A DNA stretch of 5,979 nucleotides, from positions 1-5,979 of the forward strand of contig CALARM010000967.1 of assembly GCA_937888925.1 (NCBI GenBank). The letters run 5' to 3'. Made by a program: the position numbers and the translations under genes. The DNA comes from an uncultured Synergistia bacterium. Its GTDB lineage: Bacteria; Eremiobacterota; SpSt-956; JAKJGF01. Each line of letters starts with the position of its first letter. The first letter of the stretch is position 1. Positions 1 through 5,979 of this stretch are shown piece by piece. The notes beneath the pieces were generated by a model, which ran no database searches, was not told the DNA's origin, and worked only from the letters and a program-made list of their open reading frames with translations.

Positions 1-60
1 ATGGGAGAAAATCTCAGAGAACATTTGAGTAAACTGCCATTTGCAGTTACATATAATTAA
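1..60 (+). CDS. Possible 3' end of an upstream gene (partial)
   Basis: Frame 1 is open from the first base to a TAA at 58-60, giving 19 residues that end in LPFAVTYN. The other two plus frames stop earlier, at 26-28 and 30-32. The frame starts with ATG at base 1, but nothing upstream is visible, so this could be an internal methionine of a longer gene rather than a true start. The tail is too short to assign to a family. No U-rich terminator follows it, although a 9-bp hairpin lies about 50 bases downstream. A stretch this short could be open by chance, so the call is tentative. Confidence 0.35.
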   Translation: MGENLREHLSKLPFAVTYN

Positions 61-112
61 AGATACAATATTTACTGACCTGACCATAAGCATGTAATAA
101 AAGTCTTCCTTA

Positions 113-135
113 CCGTTACGCGTCAAGCGTAACGG
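113..135. repeat. Perfect 9-bp inverted repeat (hairpin), intergenic
   Basis: CCGTTACGC (113-121) and GCGTAACGG (127-135) are exact reverse complements separated by a 5-base loop. The arms are clearly richer in G+C than the surrounding intergenic DNA, so the hairpin should be stable in RNA or DNA. No T-run follows it on either strand, so it is not a canonical intrinsic terminator. It could be an mRNA 3'-end stabilising hairpin of the upstream gene, a dispersed repeat unit, or a protein-binding site. Confidence 0.6.
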
Positions 136-190
136 GAACAGATATGCATTATTTATGCTCACCATAGTAATTCTAATAGTTGGATAAATT

Positions 191-205
191 TTAACATTAT
201 GTTAA
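191..205. promoter_or_regulatory. 15-bp AT-rich palindrome, possible operator
   Basis: TTAACAT and ATGTTAA flank a single central T at 198, forming a perfect odd palindrome. It ends 21 bases upstream of the -35 element of the phosphodiesterase gene, a position compatible with an activator site. In DNA this AT-rich a 7-bp arm can arise by chance, and no known regulator is identified. Confidence 0.25.
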
Positions 206-226
206 CAATTAAACCTGTTTAAATAG

Positions 227-254
227 TTGATTCTTTTGCCATTATTCCTATAAT
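227..254 (+). promoter_or_regulatory. sigma70/sigmaA-type promoter of the phosphodiesterase gene
   Basis: TTGATT (227-232, four of six consensus -35 bases) is separated by 16 bases from a perfect TATAAT -10 (249-254). Transcription would be expected to start around 261, giving a leader of about 27 bases. The DNA just upstream is very AT-rich and could act as an UP element. The 14 bases CTATAATATAAGTA at 248-261 recur exactly at 1998-2011 in front of the next gene. Confidence 0.7.
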
Positions 255-270
255 ATAAGTATAACTTTAA

Positions 271-277
271 AGGGAGG
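271..277 (+). promoter_or_regulatory. Strong Shine-Dalgarno site, fixes the start at 288
   Basis: AGGGAGG lies 10 bases upstream of the ATG at 288 and is close to the ideal anti-16S sequence. No competing in-frame start lies between them, so the start codon of the phosphodiesterase gene is well supported. Confidence 0.8.
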
Positions 278-287
278 AATTTATAAT

Positions 288-1850
288 ATGAAAATAAATT
301 CACAGATGCCTGTAAATGTCCCGGTAAGTCAGACTCTAAAAAAGGATTCTGCAGGGAATATAGAGCCGAAAGACGGTTTTACACCTTCATCGGAAGGTGC
401 AGATGACAAACACAAACTGGTACTGCTTCAGATTGACGGCCTTTCAAAGCCTGCCCTTGAAAAAGCCATAGATAAAGGCTTCGCTCCGAATATTCAAAAG
501 CTTATCGAAAGGGAAACCCATATTCTGCGATCTTTTAACTGCGGTATTGCTACTGTAACAATTCCAATTCTTTCCGCCATATTTTACGGACAGGAAATGC
601 CTGCCAATGACTGGTATGACAAACAGTCAGGACAGATGATTGACTCTATTACACAGGAAGATGTAGTTAAAGAAAAGGCATTGAAAAAAGGGGATAAAGG
701 TATGCTGTCAGGAGGAGTGGCATATTCCAGTCCTTTTTCCGGAGGAGCGGAAGAAACAGGTGCAGTAGTGAGCGTCCTTAAAAAAGAAATGAAGGAAAAG
801 GGCTTATTAAAAACCCTTGCAAAGGAAATAAAAACTGAAGTATCTCTTCTCAAAAAAGGAGGATACAGTCTTACAAAAGCAGGATGGCATACAGTAAGAG
901 ATATTTTTAAATTGAGCGCAAAAATGATAAAAGCAGGCAGATTTAATACGAAAACAGATAAACTCGGTACAATTCTTATGTCTTTAAATGAGAATATAAT
1001 ACCTCAGATGGGAACAGAAGGTATAAAGAAAGCTATTGAAGAACATAAACCTACTGCTTATATAGATTATGCTGCCTATGATGAACAGGCTCATTATTTC
1101 GGGCCAGAGTCTGAAGAAGCATTCCATGCATTAAAAGAGATAGACAAACTTATAGGTCAGGTTATAGAAAAGGCAGATAAAAGTGGAGATAACTATAATG
1201 TGTTTATCTTCTCAGATCATGGCCAGACTCCATCAAAGCTTTTCAAAGAAGTTTATGGAAAACCTGTAGGTGATGTAATAAAAGATATGGCTAAAGATTG
1301 CAGTCCTTCAGGATACAGAGATGGAGACGTGGAATTTTCTGATGCTTATTCCCTTGGAGATGTTTATTTTACCCAGAACAGAGACTGTGCAGTAGATATT
1401 AAAGATATAGAAAAGAAATTCCCCGGCATGACGGATAAACTGGTCAATCATCCCGGTATTGGCCTTGTGGTTGTAAGAGATGGAGATAATTATGTTCTGA
1501 AAGGTAAGGAAGGTTCCTTTGTTATGGATGGTGAAACAAAGGTAGTCAGGCAGGAAGGAAAAAGCCCTCTTGCCCACTTCGGAGATGAAACACTTCTGAG
1601 AAGGCATATAAATAATTATATGAATCTTGAACAGACAGGTGATATTGTTATTTTCGGCGAATATGACGGTAAAGATGTAATTGATTTTAATAAAAAATAC
1701 TCTCTTGCATCATTACATGGTGGTATCGGAGGAAATCAGACACAGCCCTTTATTATTACAGATGCAAGTCTACCCATAGCAGATAAGGAAATTATCGAAG
1801 CTACCGATATACATCAGGTTTATCTGGATAATCAGGATCAGGTAGGTTAG
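288..1850 (+). CDS. Alkaline phosphatase superfamily protein, type I phosphodiesterase / nucleotide pyrophosphatase type
   Basis: This 520-residue protein is predicted to be a two-metal hydrolase that cleaves phosphomonoester or phosphodiester bonds; the substrate is unknown. The expected catalytic set is visible in order: Asp50 in LLQIDGLS, Thr91 as nucleophile in a T-x-P motif, Asp265 and His269 in a D-x-x-x-H motif (YDEQAH), Asp310-His311 in FSDHGQ, and His477 in SLHGGIGG. YGQ...WYDK (100-112) and GGVAYSSPFSGGA (142-154) resemble conserved stretches that I recall from bacterial members often annotated 'alkaline phosphatase family protein'. Residues 155-250 form a lysine-rich, probably helical insertion that may cap the active site. 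The first 40 residues are polar, with no hydrophobic signal peptide or membrane segment, although many relatives act outside the cytoplasm. The enzyme is therefore either cytosolic or exported by an unrecognised route. The gene has its own promoter and RBS and ends in a strong terminator, so it is probably monocistronic. The superfamily is confident; the exact reaction is not. Confidence 0.9.
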   Translation: MKINSQMPVNVPVSQTLKKDSAGNIEPKDGFTPSSEGADDKHKLVLLQIDGLSKPALEKAIDKGFAPNIQKLIERETHILRSFNCGIATVTIPILSAIFYGQEMPANDWYDKQSGQMIDSITQEDVVKEKALKKGDKGMLSGGVAYSSPFSGGAEETGAVVSVLKKEMKEKGLLKTLAKEIKTEVSLLKKGGYSLTKAGWHTVRDIFKLSAKMIKAGRFNTKTDKLGTILMSLNENIIPQMGTEGIKKAIEEHKPTAYIDYAAYDEQAHYFGPESEEAFHALKEIDKLIGQVIEKADKSGDNYNVFIFSDHGQTPSKLFKEVYGKPVGDVIKDMAKDCSPSGYRDGDVEFSDAYSLGDVYFTQNRDCAVDIKDIEKKFPGMTDKLVNHPGIGLVVVRDGDNYVLKGKEGSFVMDGETKVVRQEGKSPLAHFGDETLLRRHINNYMNLEQTGDIVIFGEYDGKDVIDFNKKYSLASLHGGIGGNQTQPFIITDASLPIADKEIIEATDIHQVYLDNQDQVG

Positions 1851-1870
1851 TATTTCGGAATTAAGCAGGG

Positions 1871-1909
1871 GAAGCAAAGAATTTCTTTGCTTCTCTTTTA
1901 TTTTTTATT
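1871..1909 (+). terminator. Intrinsic terminator after the phosphodiesterase gene
   Basis: GAAGCAAAGA (1871-1880) pairs perfectly with TCTTTGCTTC (1884-1893) across a 3-base loop. The stem can be extended outward by G-U and G-C pairs and is followed by a T-rich tract (1896-1909, broken by two single bases, A1900 and A1907). It begins 20 bases after the TAG stop. It should separate transcription of the phosphodiesterase gene from the large ATPase gene. Confidence 0.9.
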
Positions 1910-1959
1910 GAAAGGATGAAGGAAAGGGATTTAATGTGGATTCTTGAGAAAGCAGGAAC

Positions 1960-1978
1960 TTATTAGTAATTTATTAGT
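1960..1978. repeat. Two TTATTAGT direct repeats at 11-bp spacing over the -35 region
   Basis: TTATTAGT occurs at 1960-1967 and again at 1971-1978, 11 bases start to start, which is about one helical turn. The second copy overlaps the place where the -35 element of the downstream promoter should be, and that -35 is a poor match. This arrangement is what one would expect for a regulator binding two tandem half-sites on one face of the DNA. No regulator family is identified, and an AT-rich chance repeat remains possible. Confidence 0.35.
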
Positions 1979-2011
1979 GCTTTTTTAGAATATTTCTCTA
2001 TAATATAAGTA
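1975..2011 (+). promoter_or_regulatory. Promoter of the membrane ATPase gene (consensus -10, weak -35)
   Basis: A perfect TATAAT -10 lies at 1999-2004 within the 14-base sequence that is also found at 248-261. No good -35 is present: hexamers at spacings of 16 to 19 bases match TTGACA at only about two of six positions. The expected start near 2011 gives a leader of about 40 bases. A strong -10 with a weak -35 suggests dependence on an activator, perhaps one binding the adjacent direct repeats. Confidence 0.6.
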
Positions 2012-2036
2012 CATTTCATCAGTCTATCGGGCCGAC

Positions 2037-2042
2037 AAGAGG
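2037..2042 (+). promoter_or_regulatory. Shine-Dalgarno site that selects the ATG at 2051
   Basis: AAGAGG ends 8 bases before the ATG at 2051, an ideal spacing. An out-of-frame ATG at 2044 is only one base from the site, too close for initiation, and its 67-codon frame shows no recognisable features. The site therefore supports 2051 as the start of the large gene. Confidence 0.7.
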
Positions 2043-2050
2043 CATGTTCT

Positions 2051-5000
2051 ATGACAAAAAAAATCTATCTGTCCGTAAAAAAAATTGCCCCTTACAAAGG
2101 TTATATTTACTGGTTTCTCACAGGATTACTTTTAGCTATAGAAGGAATATATTATTCTCATATATCCGATTATTTCCTGATTGTATCAGGACAGTGGTGG
2201 AGAATACCTGCTGCAACAGTCCATATCATTCTTTTTCTCCCCTCTAAAATTCCTTTTTTGCCGGCTCTTTTTTTTATTCCTTTGATTTTTGTCTTTATTT
2301 ACAGGTTTTTTAGATACATCAGGTTTTTTTGGATTTTTTCTTTTTCCCTGTTATTTATAATCATTTTTAATTTTCTCATGATTCATTACAGTTACAATGA
2401 TGTAAATACAGTAAAAGATATTATAAAATACCGTTCATTACAATCAGATTATCTCTTCAGTTCCTTTATTTCTCAGGAAGCAAAAGCCCTTCTTCTGGAT
2501 TATTCTCCTTCCCATATTATGTTATTAGATACAAAACATTATATTGATTTTATTGAAAATCTTTACAGCGCAGGTATTTCTGAGCATCTTATAAAAAGAC
2601 TCCTTTTTTTAAGAGCTATTCAGAGTTCCGTAGAAGAAGCATATGTTCAGGAAAAACTTGACTTCAGGGATAATCCTTCTGTCGAAAAACTCTCTGTCTT
2701 TTCCATAGAAGATAATATTTTCAGATTAAATCATAAGCTTTCTTACGGAAATGAGATTTTAAATTCCGACGGAGAAGTATATGCCTGTTTTTTCTATCAT
2801 TCAGGTATAATTACAGATAAAGCAAAAGACAGGGAATTTTTCATGAAAAAGGCACTGCTGCTATATAAAAAGATAAATTCCTCTTCACCGCAAATTGAAG
2901 AAATAACCCTCATGCTTGAACTGGAAGATGGTTTAAAAAAAGGTGATAAGAAAAAAGTAAAAGAAATTTTTGACTCTCTTATAAAAATCCTGAGAGAAAA
3001 GGGACAGGCCGACCGTGCCTTGAGATATATGGAAAAATTATATAATTACAGGGGAGATTACCTTCCTTTACTTGGAGAAACATCTCTGGCTATTTCTTCA
3101 TATGTGAAAGACATACAATCCCGGAGAGATATATTGAATTTCTCGCTGAAATGTTATAAAGAAATTCTTGCTAACAAAAATGATATTTCTTTATATTCTT
3201 CCCTTGCGAAAGTCTGGTTTTATCTGGGCGAATACAGCCAGGCCATCAGAGTATACAGTGTTTTATCTTCTTTCAGGAGTATCAAAAGTGACGAAAAGTT
3301 ACTTCTTGCAGAAGCTTATTATGAAGAAAATATTAATAGAAGAGAAGCTCTTGTCCATTATATTCCCCTGTCTGACAGGACGGATTTCCCGCCGTCCTGT
3401 TTTTTCGATATGGCAGTATGTTATGTTCAGGCCGGAGAGTATGAAAGTGCACTGGAATATTACAAAAAATTTATATCTTTCAGTCAGGATGACAGACTGA
3501 AAGGCTCTGTAAGACGACGGGTAGAAATACTGGAAAAAGAGAATGAGAATAAATGGACCGGTTCCGAATTCAAGTTTTCAGATAATTTATCACATGAACC
3601 TTCCTCTCTTACAGAACTTCTGGAAATACACAGTGACTATGTAAAGACTACTCTTTTTATGAAAAATAATCTTCCTTACTCTCTTGAATATGAAAATGAT
3701 TATCCTCTCTATGATCTTCAATATTCCGGTGATGTCTCCGTGAAAATTACTTCCTTTGAAAAAGACGGTTCTCCCTTTGTAAAGCTTGATATTTCCTCTT
3801 TTTCTACGCCATCAGGTTATTCTTATGTAAGTTTTAAGAAAAAATATATAAAAGGTCTGACTTCTTCCGGCCTTTACGTATCTCTTCCTGCAAGGCCGGA
3901 AATAGATTCTTTTATTTATTCAGTGGCAATCCCTGCCACAATAAAAGAAAATAACTGCGGAACCTTTACAGGTAATGACAAAAGTTATAACATAAATCCT
4001 TCTGACGGATGGAATATTATTTCTTTTAACAGAAGCAATTGCAGACTTCCGAGAGACCTGTTCATACCCTTTACCGGTATGTCTTTTAAAGATGAAAGTG
4101 ATTTTACGCCGGAACAGTGGCGTCTTATCGGTATTAATAAAGACAGAGAACCTGTCCTGTTTTTTAGAAGTTTTGTCCTGGCTTTTATCTGTTCTTTCCT
4201 GCCGGGTATCATTCTGTACAGAAGAAAAAACAGACCTGTTTTCATGCCTTTGATTCTACTATATTATTTTACTGTAATAAATTATAATAATCCTGTTTTA
4301 GATTATCTGTCAAAAAATCTTGCTTTCCCGGTTCTTCTGTTTTTTTTGACAGTAATTTACTCTTTACCTTACTGGCTTACTTTTATTTATCTCCACAGGC
4401 CTGATAAAAGGAAAATAGAGGAAATAAAAAATAAGCTCGGCTTTTACCCTCTGGAAGTGGTTGAAAATTTTTTTCTTCTTGCAGGTGAAGAAATAGTAAG
4501 TAAATCTTATTTTTCAGCATATGATCTGCTTGTAATAAAAGGAAAAAGTAAGTTTCTTAAAAAATATGATATTATAACTGTAATAATTTTCAACAGTCTT
4601 TCTGTTTCTACTGAAGATATAAAAAATAAATTCCCTGTTACGTATAATGTAGATAAAGTAGCTATAATTATTTCATTAAATCACCTTTCTTCGGAACATA
4701 AACTCGTCCTTTATAATCTTAAAGTCAGCAAGAAAATCAGTATTGTTTCTATTATTATTGATGATATACATACTGCCCTTTTTGATGAATATTCGGGAAA
4801 AGAAGCCGGAGGGTCAGGTATAAGAAATCTCATAAGAGACAGAATATTTATGTCGGAAACGGAAGGCGATCTTTATTACTATACACAGAAAGTTACTGAT
4901 TCCAGTATGTTTTACGGAAGGAGAGAAGATGGAGAAAAACTTATTTCTCTTATTAAAAGAGGTATAAATACAGGGATTTTCGGTCTCAGGAAAATAGGAA

Positions 5001-5935
5001 AATCTTCTCTTCAGATGTATCTTCAGAAACAATTAAGAAAAACACCTGACATTTATCCTGTGATTATATCGCTTCAGAGAAGTACACCGTCTGCAAAAGG
5101 TATATTCTGCGATATTCTGCAGGGCCTCAAGCTGGAAATAAAAGGTAAGGAACCTTCTATAAAAATACCTTTTCTTAAATATGATGAAAAACCTGATGGT
5201 TCTCCTCAGGAACTTGCCCGATTGTTCAGGGACGATCTTATGTCATTAAGGAGCATTATGCCTGTAAGTGCCAGAGTCATACTGTTTATAGATGAAATAG
5301 ATCTCATATTCCCTGAGGAAAATAACAGGCACTATCATAACGATTATTATGCTGTTTTTACTGTTTTTCGCGGCCTCGGAGAGGTAGATAAATTCTTTAT
5401 GCTGTCCGTACAGGGTTTTTCTTCTAAAATAAACAGTGTAAATCATTTTCCTTCCGAATTTTCTCTTTCTGAAAATCCTGTTTTTCAGTTTTTTACAGAT
5501 GTTAATATGGGAAATTTATCGAAAACAGATTCGTCAGAACTTGTAAGAGGTATAGGTGCTATTATAGGAATCACCTATAGAGAGGAAAGCCTTGAAAGAA
5601 TTTACTATGAAGCAGGAGGCCATCCGTATCTTACAAGACTCCTCTGTTCAGGTATAGTTACTCTTATGAAAGATAAAGCTCTTCCCGTAGAACCGGCTCT
5701 TGTAGAAGAGGCTGCAGAATACTGTATTAAAAACCATAAAGATTATTTTTCTTATTTAGATGAATTATTTAATGATGAGGAAAAAGAGAATTTCAGACAG
5801 TTTCAGAAAGGAGGAACTCTTAATTCTTCATTTATGGAGACATTAAAAAGACTGGATATTATAAAAATAAAGGATAAAAATATATGGGATGTAAGTTATA
5901 ATTTATATAGAAGATGGATTGAGACAATTACTTAG
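2051..5935 (+). CDS. Large membrane protein: TPR-like region, beta-rich region, STAND/archaeal-type P-loop ATPase and C-terminal winged helix
   Basis: This 1294-residue protein is probably a membrane-anchored, nucleotide-controlled signalling or assembly ATPase; its ligand and target are unknown. Domains in order: hydrophobic helices near 19-37, 56-86 and 90-112; a helical region (about 120-500) with TPR-like units, clearest at 385-408 (GEYSQAIRVY) and 454-477 (GEYESALEYY); a beta-rich segment (about 505-700); three helices near 703-722, 730-745 and 757-781; an unassigned alpha/beta domain (785-940); and the ATPase. The ATPase shows FYGRRE (954-959), Walker A GLRKIGKS (978-985), Walker B VILFIDEID (1076-1084) and GGHPYL (1189-1194), the last typical of STAND/AAA-like ATPases. 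Residues 1235-1294 resemble the usual C-terminal winged helix, ending LYRRWI. Basic residues at the N terminus, 84-91, 724-728 and 783-788 place residues 113-702 outside the cytoplasmic membrane and the ATPase inside. The gene stands alone behind a terminator and its own promoter. Two A8 tracts lie in the first twelve codons. The ATPase call is confident; topology and role are inferred. Confidence 0.9.
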   Translation: MTKKIYLSVKKIAPYKGYIYWFLTGLLLAIEGIYYSHISDYFLIVSGQWWRIPAATVHIILFLPSKIPFLPALFFIPLIFVFIYRFFRYIRFFWIFSFSLLFIIIFNFLMIHYSYNDVNTVKDIIKYRSLQSDYLFSSFISQEAKALLLDYSPSHIMLLDTKHYIDFIENLYSAGISEHLIKRLLFLRAIQSSVEEAYVQEKLDFRDNPSVEKLSVFSIEDNIFRLNHKLSYGNEILNSDGEVYACFFYHSGIITDKAKDREFFMKKALLLYKKINSSSPQIEEITLMLELEDGLKKGDKKKVKEIFDSLIKILREKGQADRALRYMEKLYNYRGDYLPLLGETSLAISSYVKDIQSRRDILNFSLKCYKEILANKNDISLYSSLAKVWFYLGEYSQAIRVYSVLSSFRSIKSDEKLLLAEAYYEENINRREALVHYIPLSDRTDFPPSCFFDMAVCYVQAGEYESALEYYKKFISFSQDDRLKGSVRRRVEILEKENENKWTGSEFKFSDNLSHEPSSLTELLEIHSDYVKTTLFMKNNLPYSLEYENDYPLYDLQYSGDVSVKITSFEKDGSPFVKLDISSFSTPSGYSYVSFKKKYIKGLTSSGLYVSLPARPEIDSFIYSVAIPATIKENNCGTFTGNDKSYNINPSDGWNIISFNRSNCRLPRDLFIPFTGMSFKDESDFTPEQWRLIGINKDREPVLFFRSFVLAFICSFLPGIILYRRKNRPVFMPLILLYYFTVINYNNPVLDYLSKNLAFPVLLFFLTVIYSLPYWLTFIYLHRPDKRKIEEIKNKLGFYPLEVVENFFLLAGEEIVSKSYFSAYDLLVIKGKSKFLKKYDIITVIIFNSLSVSTEDIKNKFPVTYNVDKVAIIISLNHLSSEHKLVLYNLKVSKKISIVSIIIDDIHTALFDEYSGKEAGGSGIRNLIRDRIFMSETEGDLYYYTQKVTDSSMFYGRREDGEKLISLIKRGINTGIFGLRKIGKSSLQMYLQKQLRKTPDIYPVIISLQRSTPSAKGIFCDILQGLKLEIKGKEPSIKIPFLKYDEKPDGSPQELARLFRDDLMSLRSIMPVSARVILFIDEIDLIFPEENNRHYHNDYYAVFTVFRGLGEVDKFFMLSVQGFSSKINSVNHFPSEFSLSENPVFQFFTDVNMGNLSKTDSSELVRGIGAIIGITYREESLERIYYEAGGHPYLTRLLCSGIVTLMKDKALPVEPALVEEAAEYCIKNHKDYFSYLDELFNDEEKENFRQFQKGGTLNSSFMETLKRLDIIKIKDKNIWDVSYNLYRRWIETIT

Positions 5936-5952
5936 TACCGTAACAGGTAAAA

Positions 5953-5979
5953 GGGTACCCGTAAAAAGCTTCTGCCTGG
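5953..5979. terminator. Possible half of a terminator at the window edge
   Basis: After the stop codon at 5933-5935 there is a short palindrome, GGGTACCC (5953-5960). An A5 run followed by GCTTCTGCCTGG then continues to the window end (5963-5979). An A-run followed by a mixed GC arm is the usual left half of a bidirectional intrinsic terminator. The matching right arm and T-run would lie outside the window, so this cannot be confirmed. Confidence 0.2.

Noticed and set aside
113..135. Hairpin as an intrinsic terminator of the upstream gene
   Set aside because: No T-run follows the stem on either strand. It was kept only as an inverted repeat.
2044..2247. 67-codon plus-strand open frame overlapping the start of the ATPase gene
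   Set aside because: Its ATG is one base from the Shine-Dalgarno site, and the frame lies wholly inside the large gene with no recognisable protein features. It is treated as a shadow of the main frame.
2268..2275. T8 runs at 2268-2275 and 4340-4347 as phase-variation tracts
   Set aside because: Both encode Phe-rich membrane helices in an AT-rich genome, where such runs are expected; nothing about their position suggests a switch.
3985..4245. 86-codon minus-strand open frame, and similar minus-strand frames at 584-853, 1308-1607, 4814-5032 and 5246-5446
   Set aside because: All lie antisense inside well-supported coding sequence, lack good ribosome sites as far as I can see, and encode no recognisable motifs.
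288..5935. A two-gene antiphage defence operon with a phosphodiesterase effector and a STAND sensor
   Set aside because: A strong terminator and a separate promoter divide the genes, the ATPase is membrane-embedded with no recognised effector domain, and no other defence genes or mobile-element signs are present. The idea is possible but unsupported.
128..5947. Similarity between CGTAACGGG (128-136) and CGTAACAGG (5939-5947) as flanking repeats of a mobile unit
   Set aside because: Only eight of nine bases match, no inverted-repeat counterpart is present, and no transposase or integrase gene lies between them.

Overview
The window is AT-rich bacterial DNA (about one third G+C in the lines I counted by hand). 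It carries two complete plus-strand genes, each with its own promoter, plus what may be the last codons of an upstream gene. Shine-Dalgarno sequences, sigma70/sigmaA-type promoter elements and an intrinsic terminator show that it is bacterial. The lineage cannot be fixed from sequence alone. A Firmicute-like or deep-branching candidate-phylum genome with many large TPR/ATPase proteins (for example Xenobia/Eremiobacterota) would fit, but that is a weak inference from style.

Layout. Bases 1-60 form a short open frame ending in TAA. Bases 61-287 are non-coding and hold a perfect 9-bp inverted repeat (113-135), a 15-bp AT palindrome (191-205), a good promoter (227-254) and a strong RBS. Bases 288-1850 encode a 520-residue alkaline-phosphatase-superfamily enzyme (type I phosphodiesterase / nucleotide pyrophosphatase type). 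All seven expected catalytic and metal-binding residues are identifiable, but there is no signal peptide. Bases 1851-2050 hold a strong intrinsic terminator (1871-1909) and a second promoter. Its -10 region is identical over 14 bases to that of the first gene, but its -35 is poor and is overlapped by two TTATTAGT repeats spaced 11 bp apart. Bases 2051-5935 encode a 1294-residue membrane protein, followed by 44 non-coding bases that may contain half of a terminator.

The large protein is the most interesting object here. It reads as three N-terminal membrane helices, a region of about 590 residues with TPR-like repeats and then a beta-rich segment, three more membrane helices, an unassigned alpha/beta domain, a STAND/archaeal-ATPase-like P-loop NTPase with intact Walker A and B, and a C-terminal winged-helix-like domain. 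Positive-inside reasoning puts the TPR/beta region outside the cytoplasmic membrane and the ATPase inside, which is a receptor-like layout.

The two genes are separated by a terminator, so they are probably independent transcription units. The shared -10 sequence hints at related expression, but nothing in the sequence proves a common pathway. No RNA genes, mobile elements or CRISPR arrays were found.
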